Source: Planctomycetota bacterium (GTDB taxonomy: Bacteria > Planctomycetota > PUPC01 > JACPCR01). Taken from it: a DNA stretch of 64,000 bases. Made by a program: the position numbers and the translations under genes. The notes below the pieces were generated by a model. It ran no database searches. It saw only the letters and a list, made by a program, of their open reading frames with translations, and was not told the origin of the DNA. The stretch is from the NCBI GenBank assembly GCA_016179685.1, contig JACPCR010000062.1, positions 62,001-126,000 on the forward strand, given 5' to 3'. Shown here one piece after another: positions 32,422 to 39,576 of the stretch; within the stretch, counting starts at the first letter, position 1; each line of letters starts with the position of its first letter.

Positions 32422-32629
32422 CGCCCCGTGGCCACCAGGGCGCACGTCTTCGACGTGTTGGGCCTTTGGGCGTCCCCGGGAGCCGTCGCGTCAAAGACGC
32501 CACGTATGGGCGCGTCCTGGAATATCCAACTTCAAAGGCCGCCCGGGCAAAGGCCCCCGCTACCGTTCGCCGACTTCCGTCCGCGCGAGCGTTTCCATTC
32601 CGGCTCTCCGTAGAGAAAACGACGCCCAA

Positions 32630-33011
32630 CTACATGGACCTCGTGTGTGCGTAGGTGTAGAGAACCTTGGCGTAACGGTCCCGTCCGACCCGTGACAGGA
32701 GCCAGCCCACGTCCACCCGGTAGACGGGGACGCCCAAGCGCCGCGCCTCCGCGATCTCGCCGGCCATGCCTTCGCTCACGTCGTCGGCGCAGACCCACAT
32801 TTCGTCCGCGCCGCGTAGGAGCGCCAGGCCGTGTTCGAGCGCGAGGTCCCTTTCGCTGGCCTCGTCGATGTAGGCGGGCAGCATCAGGTGCGGCGCTAGC
32901 GGAAGGCGGAACGTAGTCGCGCTTGATCGCCGCGCAGATGCGCCGGACGCGCTCGCGGTTGGCCGCAACGTCGCCCCGGAACGGGTGGCAGATGTAGACG
33001 ACCTTCGTCAT
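32630..33011 (-). pseudogene. DUF4406/N-deoxyribosyltransferase-like protein, frameshifted
   Basis: The gene starts at ATG 33011 (four-base overlap with the terminase stop, so translationally coupled). Frame 1 gives K-V-V-Y-I-C-H-P-F-R-G-D (3-14) and N-R-E-R-V-R-R-I-C-A-A-I-K-R-D-Y-V-P. The rest continues in another frame from about 32920: L-P-L-A-P-H-L-M-L-P-A-Y-I-D-E, L-L-R-G-A-D-E-M-W-V-C, S-E-G-M-A-G-E-I-A-E-A, L-G-V-P-V-Y-R-V-D. Together they form a complete DUF4406/DUF7768-like protein (nucleoside 2-deoxyribosyltransferase-like fold). A tandem TTCCGCC-TTCCGCT (7-base duplication) around 32905-32918 is the break. Sequence error is possible but 7 bases is a real duplication type. Confidence 0.75.
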
Positions 33012-34780
33012 ACGATGCTCGCCGAGACCTTCTGTCGCGTGCGACGCCGATCCTTGCCCACGCCCGCCGCATGGACAGCGAGCGCCAGCGCCCAGAACTT
33101 GTCCGCGTGGTGCCGCTCGTTCTTCTCCGTGTCGAAGCGCGCGTAGCCCGCCTCGGTCGGGGTCTTCTTGATCGAGTGGATCTGCGCGGTGAGGTCGCGG
33201 GTGCGCGGGATGGCGACGGCCTCGCTCTCGAAGGCGATCTTGAGATTGACCGCGAGACTCTCCTTGACCTGGCCCACCAAGGCGACGCCCTCGACGCGCG
33301 AGCGGTACTCGGTGCGGAGGTTCTCGGCCAGGTTCATGCCGATGCCGTGCCGGTCGATGCAGAGACGCCGGATGCGCGCCGACGCCTTGAGCAGCTCCCG
33401 CAGGTACGCCTCCTGCGCCTGGAAGCGGGAGCGGTCGAACGACTTCCCCATGCGGTAGGTGACGCGCTTGGCAGTCTTCTCCAAGACGATGAGCTCCGAG
33501 GTGTTCCGCGTCCGGCCCACGTCGAATCCGGCGTAGAGGTCGCCCTCGGTCTTCTTGAGGAGCGAGTCGATGGTGTCGTAGGTCTGCAGCTCGTCCTGGC
33601 AGCAGGCAAAGATGAGATCGTATGGGAAAAACGTCTGGCTCTCGTCGTTGAACGAGAGCTCGTACTCCTGCCGGAAGTCGTCGCGCTCCATCGTGTGGAA
33701 GATGTCCACGAGCGTGGGCTGGCCGAAGGCGTGGACCCGCTCGGCTGTCTCCAGACCGGCGGCCTCTACCTTGGCCCGGGCGACGTCGGTGCAGAACTCC
33801 GGGCAGACCCACCACGGAACCGACTGGCGCGTGAACATCGGGTACTTGCGGCGCTCCTCTTTCATGATCTCGTGGAAGAGGTCGCCGACCGTGAGCGGCG
33901 TCGACCCGATGGTGAGCTGCCCATCGCCGCGCGAGACGATGGGCACGGCCGCCACGTAGATCGCGCGCTGCTTGTGGCCGTAGTGGGCGAACTCGTCGAG
34001 GAAGACGTCGGCCTTGTGCTTGCCGCGCGGGTCCTTGCACGGGTGCGAGATGAGACGGGAGCGGTAGCGGCCGGACGGGTCCTCGAACTCGACGGAGGTC
34101 TTGTTGTCGACGACCTTCTTCTTCTGCCACTTCAAGGGCAGCGAGTGGTAGAGCAGGTTGGCGTAGCGGATCTTCTCCACCGCCTCCTCGAGGTTCATGG
34201 AAACGAAGATCGCGGTGTAGTCCCGCCGGAGATGCGCCTTGGCCAGCGCCTCGGCCGCGCAGACGAACGAAAACCCCACGCCGCGCGCCTTCTCGCGGGC
34301 GCGGAACTTCGACGTGTCGCGCAGGTGATCGAGCTGGTAGCCGGTCAGCCGCGTCGGCTTCTCGTCGACGTCGGTCAGGCCCTGGAGGAAGCCCTCACTC
34401 GTCGCCAGCCACCGGCTCAGCTCGTCCGAGCTCGGGGTTTCCTTGGTCACGATCCGCATTGGCGTTTCTGTACGGATGCTCGGGAACATCTCCTTGATCT
34501 TGGCGACCGCGAGGCGGGCGAGTTCCTCGTAGGTCTTGAGGCGCTCCTCCTTGAGCATGAGCCCGTACTGAAGCTCGGTCTCGGCCAACTCCCGCCAGGC
34601 CTTCTCCAACTCCGGCTTCCAGCCCGGGGTCTTCCGCCCCCTGGCGTCGACCCACCCATTCTCCCAGCGCGAGACAGCCCTCTCGGAGACGCCGACCTCG
34701 CGTGCGATCTCGGCGAGGGTCTTTCGCTCCAGCCGGAGCCGGAACGCTTTCTCGCGCTTCTGGGGGTAGCCTCTCTTCAC
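33008..34780 (-). CDS. Terminase large subunit with N-terminal helix-turn-helix
   Basis: 590 residues from GTG 34780 (AAGGAG upstream). Residues about 5-50 are an HTH (L-A-E-I-A-R-E-V-G-V-S-E-R-A-V-S-R-W-E), which other phages place in the small subunit. The ATPase part shows T-S-K-F-R-A-R-E-K-A-R-G-V-G-F-S (about 154), V-F-L-D-E-F-A-H-Y-G (Walker B, about 260-269) and T-I-G-S-T-P (about 297). The nuclease part contains Y-A-G-F-D-V-G-R-T-R-N-T-S-E-L (about 417-431) and a late H-H-A-D-K-F-W-A-L-A-L-A (about 553) with the family's acidic residues. Cuts and pumps DNA into the procapsid. Confidence 0.9.
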   Translation of the reverse strand: MKRGYPQKREKAFRLRLERKTLAEIAREVGVSERAVSRWENGWVDARGRKTPGWKPELEKAWRELAETELQYGLMLKEERLKTYEELARLAVAKIKEMFPSIRTETPMRIVTKETPSSDELSRWLATSEGFLQGLTDVDEKPTRLTGYQLDHLRDTSKFRAREKARGVGFSFVCAAEALAKAHLRRDYTAIFVSMNLEEAVEKIRYANLLYHSLPLKWQKKKVVDNKTSVEFEDPSGRYRSRLISHPCKDPRGKHKADVFLDEFAHYGHKQRAIYVAAVPIVSRGDGQLTIGSTPLTVGDLFHEIMKEERRKYPMFTRQSVPWWVCPEFCTDVARAKVEAAGLETAERVHAFGQPTLVDIFHTMERDDFRQEYELSFNDESQTFFPYDLIFACCQDELQTYDTIDSLLKKTEGDLYAGFDVGRTRNTSELIVLEKTAKRVTYRMGKSFDRSRFQAQEAYLRELLKASARIRRLCIDRHGIGMNLAENLRTEYRSRVEGVALVGQVKESLAVNLKIAFESEAVAIPRTRDLTAQIHSIKKTPTEAGYARFDTEKNERHHADKFWALALAVHAAGVGKDRRRTRQKVSASIV

Positions 34781-34781
34781 G

Positions 34782-35267
34782 TCACGTCTCCTTCCGCGGG
34801 CGGACCTGCAGGTTGTGGTGATCGATCACCTCGGCGGCTCCCTCGGGCAGGCCCGCGAGCTTCCCGTCCGCGATCAGGCGGGCCACGGCCTTGTCGTCGA
34901 AGACGTGATCCACGAGATCCAGGCGGTCCGCCCGGTCCAGGGCGTCGAGCAGCGCGTCCTTGTCGTGGACCACGAGCTCGCGGTAGTTGCGCCTACTCAC
35001 CCGGGCGCACGGCAGGTCCAACGTGGTCTCGCCTTCGTGGTGTTCGTTCCAGATCGCGAGGATCGCCTGGCGCAGGCGCTCACGCTTCTCATGGAGCGGA
35101 GCGAGCTTGCGGTCGAACGGCTCGGACTCCTCGCGGATCTGCTGGGCGATGAAGCGAATCCGCATGTCGCGGGCCCGCGTGAGCCTGGCGATCTCCTCGC
35201 CCAGGACCATGTCCTCGCGCACCATGCGGTCGAGCTCGTTCCTGGGATCGCCCTTCACGCCGGCCAC
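34782..35267 (-). CDS. Gam-like host-nuclease inhibitor
   Basis: 161 residues, GTG start with GGAGGGAAAGG upstream. A long helical region (E-I-A-R-L-T-R-A-R-D-M-R-I-R-F-I then F-D-R-K-L-A-P-L-H-E-K-R-E-R-L-R-Q-A-I about 25-70) precedes a short beta-helix core ending E-V-I-D-H-H-N-L-Q-V-R-P-R, the plan of Mu Gam and its relatives: a coiled-coil stem and a compact end that binds double-stranded DNA ends. One base before the terminase start. Mu-like Gam protects linear phage DNA from exonucleases. Sequence identity is weak, the plan is good. Confidence 0.6.
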   Translation of the reverse strand: MAGVKGDPRNELDRMVREDMVLGEEIARLTRARDMRIRFIAQQIREESEPFDRKLAPLHEKRERLRQAILAIWNEHHEGETTLDLPCARVSRRNYRELVVHDKDALLDALDRADRLDLVDHVFDDKAVARLIADGKLAGLPEGAAEVIDHHNLQVRPRKET

Positions 35268-35560
35268 GTCCTTTCCCTCCGTTCGAGCTTCCCAAGGATC
35301 GCCTCGTCAATGGCGCGCTTGGCCTCCCGGGTGATCGGGTTGAAGTAGAAGTACTTCTGGTCGGACCGGCTCCGCTTGCTCGGGTACGTCAGCACGAACT
35401 CCCCGTCGCAGCCCCGCCGGATGGCGATGTTGTTGAGGTAGAGCGCGCCGTTGACGACGCAAGAGGCCCAGCCGACGAGGCCGTCGTCGCCCTCGTCGAC
35501 GAGGCGGATTTTCACCTCGCTCACCTCAACCGGCCCGCTTTCCACTCTTCGCGGCTCCAT
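35255..35560 (-). CDS. SpoVG-family DNA-binding protein
   Basis: 101 residues from ATG 35560 (GAGGAGGTGACAGCC upstream; three codons shorter than the longest open frame). The pattern is that of SpoVG: V-S-E-V-K-I-R-L-V (about 12-20), L-Y-L-N-N-I-A-I-R-R-G (about 38-48), F-V-L-T-Y-P-S-K-R (about 53-61), Y-F-N-P-I-T (about 71), and a C-terminal I-D-E-A-I-L helix. SpoVG proteins bind DNA/RNA and occur widely in plasmids and phages outside sporulating hosts. Overlaps the Gam-like gene by 13 bases and lies in the early operon. Confidence 0.85.
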   Translation of the reverse strand: MEPRRVESGPVEVSEVKIRLVDEGDDGLVGWASCVVNGALYLNNIAIRRGCDGEFVLTYPSKRSRSDQKYFYFNPITREAKRAIDEAILGKLERRERTWPA

Positions 35561-35963
35561 GGCTGTCACCTCCTCGGGCGGCTGGCCTGTTCGCCCGGTC
35601 GAGCCGCCGCGCGAGGGGCGAGTCGGACGGGACGATCCAGCCGCCGAACTTCTTCTTGATCAGGTGAATGCTCTTCAGGAACTGCGGGTAGTCGGGCGCG
35701 TCCTTGTGCCGGTGGAGCTCGTCGATCTCCGGCGGGAAGTAGATGACCTTCCCCGGATGCGCCTTCCGCGCCTCCTTCAGGTGCTTCTTCTCGAAGACGA
35801 CGAGGAACTGCTCGTCGTCCAGGTGCTTCGATTCGAGGACGAGCCAGCGCACCCCGGGCGGCCCCGCCGGACACGAGTCCTTCGCGGCCGCCACCAGCGT
35901 CGCCGGCGGCGCGGGCACAGCATTCGTCCCGCGTTCCTCGTTCGCCAGGTCCTTCAGGTCCAT
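35526..35963 (-). CDS. Hypothetical early protein
   Basis: 145 residues, ATG 35963. No family recognised. A central strand-turn pattern V-R-W-L-V-L-E-S-K-H-L-D-D-E-Q-F-L-V-V-F-E-K (about 38-58) followed by a basic helix. It starts downstream of the REP-like element pair and overlaps the SpoVG-like gene by 35 bases, so a shared operon is likely. C-terminal 25 residues are low complexity (R-R-L-D-R-A-N-R-P-A-A-R). Confidence 0.6.
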   Translation of the reverse strand: MDLKDLANEERGTNAVPAPPATLVAAAKDSCPAGPPGVRWLVLESKHLDDEQFLVVFEKKHLKEARKAHPGKVIYFPPEIDELHRHKDAPDYPQFLKSIHLIKKKFGGWIVPSDSPLARRLDRANRPAARGGDSHGAAKSGKRAG

Positions 35964-35984
35964 GGTTCATCCTGCTCGACCCTC

Positions 35985-36050
35985 GGGGGTCAGGTTGATT
36001 TCCCTTGAGCCGCAAGGACTTAGCATCGATTCGGCCTCCAACCTGACCCC
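35985..36050 (+). repeat. REP-like element, copy 1
   Basis: 66 bases bounded by GGGGGTCAGGTT and AACCTGACCCC, with CAAGGACTTAG in the middle. It lies just upstream of the hypothetical early gene and pairs with an inverted copy 79 bases away (centre to centre about 143). Confidence 0.75.
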
Positions 36051-36128
36051 GGAGAGGCCCCCTCCGAATCCACCCGCGAAGCGAGCCCCATGGCTCCCGT
36101 GGAGGGTGGCCTCCGAATTTCGTTTTGC

Positions 36129-36193
36129 GGGTCAGGTTTGGGTCGAAATCTCATCTAAGTCCTTGTCCTCCAACGGATTTGAACCTGACCCCC
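36129..36193 (-). repeat. REP-like element, copy 2 (inverted)
   Basis: 65 bases; read on the - strand it aligns without gaps to copy 1, with GGGGGTCAGGTT, CAAGGACTTAG and ACCTGACCC conserved (about 45 of 65 identities). It is inside the 3' end of the primase-helicase gene and encodes its last 20 or so residues. Confidence 0.75.
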
Positions 36194-39134
36194 AACCTCC
36201 GTCCGCAAGGAAATCGGGGTGCTTCCGAACGAACCGCCGCAGGAACTTGTTGAACTTGGGCTTCTTCACGTAGCCGTCTCGCGTCGTGTCGAGGAGGTTG
36301 AAGCGCTTGAGGAGCCGGACCATCCGCTTCACCGTCTCCAAGCTGCAACCCGCCTGCTCGGCGAGGTCGTCCCGGCGGATGACCTTCGTGACGCGGAGGA
36401 TGAAGATCAGCCGCGGGAAGTAGCCCGCGTCCTCGTCACCGCTGGCATGCTTGGCGCGCTCCCACTTCTTGAGGAAGGCCCCCTCGATCTGGTCGTAGTC
36501 CGCGAGCTGGCTGCTCGCCCTGCAGATCTCGGAGTAGTCGTCCAGGCTGCAGTTGTCGTGGGAGTAGAGCCGGGAGAGGAACTCGGCCGCCATGCGGACG
36601 TGCTTGGGCTCGATGACGAGGCGCGCGAAGTTCTCGTCCGCCGAGACCAGGAGCGCGGCGAACGCGGCCGCCACGCGCGCGAGGTTGTTCCGGCAGTCCG
36701 AGAGCGTGATGAGCGGCACGTCCACGGCATAGCCGTAGACCCCCGAGAGCTCCTGGGCGCGCTTGAGACAGAAGTCCTCGGCCTCGGACGTGAAGATGAT
36801 CTGCTCCGGCCGCAGGTTCCACACCCAGTAGACCACCGCCCGCAGCATCTCGGACGTGACCCGCCGTCGGTTGCCCTCGGTGCGCTTCCGGTTGATGAAG
36901 GAAAGGTCCTTGAGATCGCCGGAGTTGGCGAAGACCGCGACGTCGGTCCGGCGGATGATTGTGGGCGGCAGGATCGTGGTGAGCGACTCGCACCCGAAGG
37001 AGAAGCTGTCCATCACCAGGTCCTTCTTTGGGTTGGCGATCATGACGAGCCGGGTCTGGCTCTCGTAGCCCTTGGACTGCACGCGGTCGATCTGAAGGAA
37101 CCCTTCCTCCATCGCCTTCGAGATCGTCCGCAGGTCCCAGTCCGGCAGGTGCTGGGCCTCGTCCACGGTGAGAATCTTCCGCGAGTTCGCCGGATAGCGG
37201 CCGACGCGGACCTGCCAGCCCTTCTGCTTGTGCTCGACCAGGGCGTAGGCGAGGCCCGTGCGCGACCCGGTGAGGCCCGAGAAGCAGTCGCCGATGTTGA
37301 TGAACTCGGCGATCCGCTGGTGCGTCTGCGTCTTGCCCGATCCCGAGTCCCCGATGATGACGGTCACGAGCCAACCCCGGATGATCTCGGCGTTGAAGGG
37401 AATCCAACGGGGCGAGCAGTAGGTGAGGAGGACTGCCACCAGGATCTCCTCGCGCTCGTAGACGCGGGTCACGTTCTCGGTGAGGTCCTCGATGATCTCC
37501 GCCCACGAGAGCGACTGGAACGCGCGCAGGTGGTGGACGTTCTCCTCCACGCGGAAGCTCTCGAAGTCGTCCTCCAGCGGCTCCATGGAGTCGATGAGGA
37601 ACGTGACCTGCTGGGTCTTGGGGTGGCTCTTGACCCAGCCGACGGCGAGGTAGTTGCCGGGCTTCGGGTGCTCGCTGGAGAGGTAGTAGACTCGCTTCTC
37701 CAGGAGCTCCTGCTTCTTGCCGTCGATGACCTGGATGACGTTCCCCTCCTCGTCGCGGGTCTGGGTGATGCGGTTCACCTTCTGGTGGCAGAAGAACTCC
37801 TTCACCGTGGTGCGCCGCAGGATCTCGATGGTCGGCTTCTGGCCGTACTTGCAGGCGTACTCGCGCAACATCGCCTTGAGCTGGACGTTGGTGGACATGC
37901 AGGAGCCGATGTACTCCTGCGCGCCCTTCGGGATCACGGCGGGCTCCACTACGCCCTTGCACTCGAAGCACCCGCCCTTCTGCATGCGCGGGCAGAACGT
38001 GATGCGGAACTCCTCGACGGCGTGGAAGGCCTCCGAGGTCTCCCCGCAGGCCGTGATGTCGCAGCGGACCTTCTTGTCGATGAGGTCCTTCCGCTCGACC
38101 TCGGTGAAGGACTCCAGCGCCAGGATCTCCTCGGGGCGATCCTCCGCCTCGTAGGAGTGCGTCGGCGTCTCGTCGATCAGCTTCTGGAGGTCGGCCGCCG
38201 TGAGGCCGCGCTTGTGGAAGTAGTCGGTGACGTCCTTGTCGTCTTTGTCTCCCTTGAGCGGCAGGACGACGTTCTTGACCGACGCCGCGCCGGCGGTCTT
38301 GAGCGCCCGCAGGACGACGTTCCGCGCCGCGGCCTGGCCCTCGCGGTCGCAGTCGTAGAGGATGGCGACATCCTTGTCCTTGAAGTGGGCGATCCACTCG
38401 GGACGGAAGACCGAGGCGCCGTGCGTGCCGGTCACCGCCATGAATCCCTCCTGCTGGAGGACCAGGCGGTCCCACTCGCCCTCGCAGAGGACGACCTGCT
38501 TGCCCTGGTACTTGACCAGCTCGTCGATGCCGTAGAGGCGCGCGGGGGAGCCGTACTTGTAGCGGCCCTCGGTGTAGTTGATGATCTTCGGGTCCTTCTT
38601 GGCGTTGTAGAGCCGGACGTTCATCACGTTGCCGCGCTCGTCCCGGATCGGGATCGTGTTCCGCTGGCGCTTGGGGTCCCAGCCGATCTCGTACTTCTTG
38701 AGCGTCGCGTCGGAGAGGCCGCGCTTCTCGCGGAGCCACCGGCAGACCCCCTCGTCGGCCCAGAGGTCGCCGACCCACAGCTTGACGAGGGCCTCACGGA
38801 TCGGCGGGCGCGGCGGCTTGTCCGGGTACGGCCGGGGCACGCCGACGCGGTCGCCGACCTCGAGGAGCGCGTCCTTGAAGCTCTTCCCCGAGGTCTGCAT
38901 GAGGTAGTCGAAGGCGCTGCCCTTGCCGCAGCCCGCGAAGCAGCACCACTTGCCGGAGTTGCGGTTGAACGCGAAGGAGGGGTTCTTGTCCTCGTGGAAC
39001 GGGCAGAGCGCCGTTATCCACCCGTCGGTGGAGGGCTTCTGCTTGGCGAGGCCGTCGAAGAGGACCGAGAAGTCCCCGACCCGCTCCAGGACCGCCTGCT
39101 TGTAGCGCTTCCAGAGATCATCCTGATCCGGCAT
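36132..39134 (-). CDS. DnaG-type primase fused to MCM-type replicative helicase
   Basis: 1000 residues. Zinc-binding primase start: C-P-F-H-E-D-K-N-P-S-F (44-54) and C-C-F-A-G-C-G (64-70). TOPRIM: V-V-L-C-E-G-E-W-D-R (214-223) and A-I-L-Y-D-C-D-R-E-G (257-266). Between 357 and 400 a zinc-type cluster (C-D-I-T-A-C; C-P-R-M..C-F-E-C). Then an AAA+ MCM: Walker A G-D-S-G-S-G-K-T (595-602), F-S-G-L-T-G-S-R-T-G-L (618-628), L-T-V-D-E-A (655-660, Walker B), L-V-M-I-A-N-P (696-702, sensor), I-R-R-T-D (727-731). C-terminal winged helix (about 930-975). The order helps: it is with RecD2, ERCC4 nuclease and SSB-like genes. Starts inside the ERCC4 gene's last 17 bases. C-terminus is encoded by the REP-like copy 2. 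Confidence 0.9.
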   Translation of the reverse strand: MPDQDDLWKRYKQAVLERVGDFSVLFDGLAKQKPSTDGWITALCPFHEDKNPSFAFNRNSGKWCCFAGCGKGSAFDYLMQTSGKSFKDALLEVGDRVGVPRPYPDKPPRPPIREALVKLWVGDLWADEGVCRWLREKRGLSDATLKKYEIGWDPKRQRNTIPIRDERGNVMNVRLYNAKKDPKIINYTEGRYKYGSPARLYGIDELVKYQGKQVVLCEGEWDRLVLQQEGFMAVTGTHGASVFRPEWIAHFKDKDVAILYDCDREGQAAARNVVLRALKTAGAASVKNVVLPLKGDKDDKDVTDYFHKRGLTAADLQKLIDETPTHSYEAEDRPEEILALESFTEVERKDLIDKKVRCDITACGETSEAFHAVEEFRITFCPRMQKGGCFECKGVVEPAVIPKGAQEYIGSCMSTNVQLKAMLREYACKYGQKPTIEILRRTTVKEFFCHQKVNRITQTRDEEGNVIQVIDGKKQELLEKRVYYLSSEHPKPGNYLAVGWVKSHPKTQQVTFLIDSMEPLEDDFESFRVEENVHHLRAFQSLSWAEIIEDLTENVTRVYEREEILVAVLLTYCSPRWIPFNAEIIRGWLVTVIIGDSGSGKTQTHQRIAEFINIGDCFSGLTGSRTGLAYALVEHKQKGWQVRVGRYPANSRKILTVDEAQHLPDWDLRTISKAMEEGFLQIDRVQSKGYESQTRLVMIANPKKDLVMDSFSFGCESLTTILPPTIIRRTDVAVFANSGDLKDLSFINRKRTEGNRRRVTSEMLRAVVYWVWNLRPEQIIFTSEAEDFCLKRAQELSGVYGYAVDVPLITLSDCRNNLARVAAAFAALLVSADENFARLVIEPKHVRMAAEFLSRLYSHDNCSLDDYSEICRASSQLADYDQIEGAFLKKWERAKHASGDEDAGYFPRLIFILRVTKVIRRDDLAEQAGCSLETVKRMVRLLKRFNLLDTTRDGYVKKPKFNKFLRRFVRKHPDFLADGGWGSGSNPLEDKDLDEISTQT

Positions 39135-39576
39135 CCGCGTCTCCGTTCTGGTAGCGCCAGAATTTCTCGAGGAGCTGCCGGGTCAGGGCGTTGCCGTGCA
39201 GCCGGTCGCCGGCGAAGAACACGCACACGCGGTACTTCACCGACCAGGCCACGATGGAACTCGCCGCCGCCTTGGGATTCATCTGCGAGAAGGCCGGCGC
39301 GCGGAGGAAGTCCGGCAGGGACGTCTCGATTACGATGGCGGCGTAGTCGAACCGGGACATGCGCTCCAGCTCGCGCTCGAAACGGGCGCGCCCCTGGCCG
39401 AGGGACGAGTAGGCGTCCTCCTTGGTCTTGCGCTCGATGGCGATCCGCTCCTCGAGGCCGACGATGGAGTAGTCGCCCGTCGGGAGCGTCTTCACCTCGG
39501 AGCAGGGGAAGCGGTACGGCTTCTGCTCGCGGGTGTCGATGGCGATCACGGGTCCGGGGCGCTCCGGCGTCGTCAT
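39118..39576 (-). CDS. ERCC4-domain nuclease
   Basis: 152 residues from ATG 39576 (four-base overlap with RecD2-type stop). V-I-A-I-D-T-R-E-Q-K (about 10-19), G-D-Y-S-I (about 34-38), I-A-I-E-R-K-T (about 47-53) give the catalytic GDxnERKxxxD-type pattern of XPF/ERCC4 and Mus81 nucleases. Lacks the helix-hairpin-helix half, so it is a minimal nuclease domain. It probably cuts branched or flapped DNA during phage replication/recombination. Confidence 0.88.
   Translation of the reverse strand: MTTPERPGPVIAIDTREQKPYRFPCSEVKTLPTGDYSIVGLEERIAIERKTKEDAYSSLGQGRARFERELERMSRFDYAAIVIETSLPDFLRAPAFSQMNPKAAASSIVAWSVKYRVCVFFAGDRLHGNALTRQLLEKFWRYQNGDADAGSG

Larger units (their letters stand above)
32194..32629. 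other. Non-coding gap between the small phage gene and the DUF4406-like pseudogene
   Basis: 436 bases without a supported gene. It contains a hairpin directly upstream of the small gene and a 20-base perfect palindrome; the open frames here are shadows with biased arginine/proline composition. It could hold a promoter or packaging-related site because it lies downstream of the terminase gene, but no motif proves this. Confidence 0.6.

Noticed and set aside
32207..32629. 140-codon - strand open frame in the gap
   Set aside because: Arg/Pro-rich, no ribosome site and no motif; treated as non-coding.
35255..35560. SpoVG-like gene as evidence for a sporulating host
   Set aside because: SpoVG proteins are widespread in non-sporulating bacteria and mobile elements.
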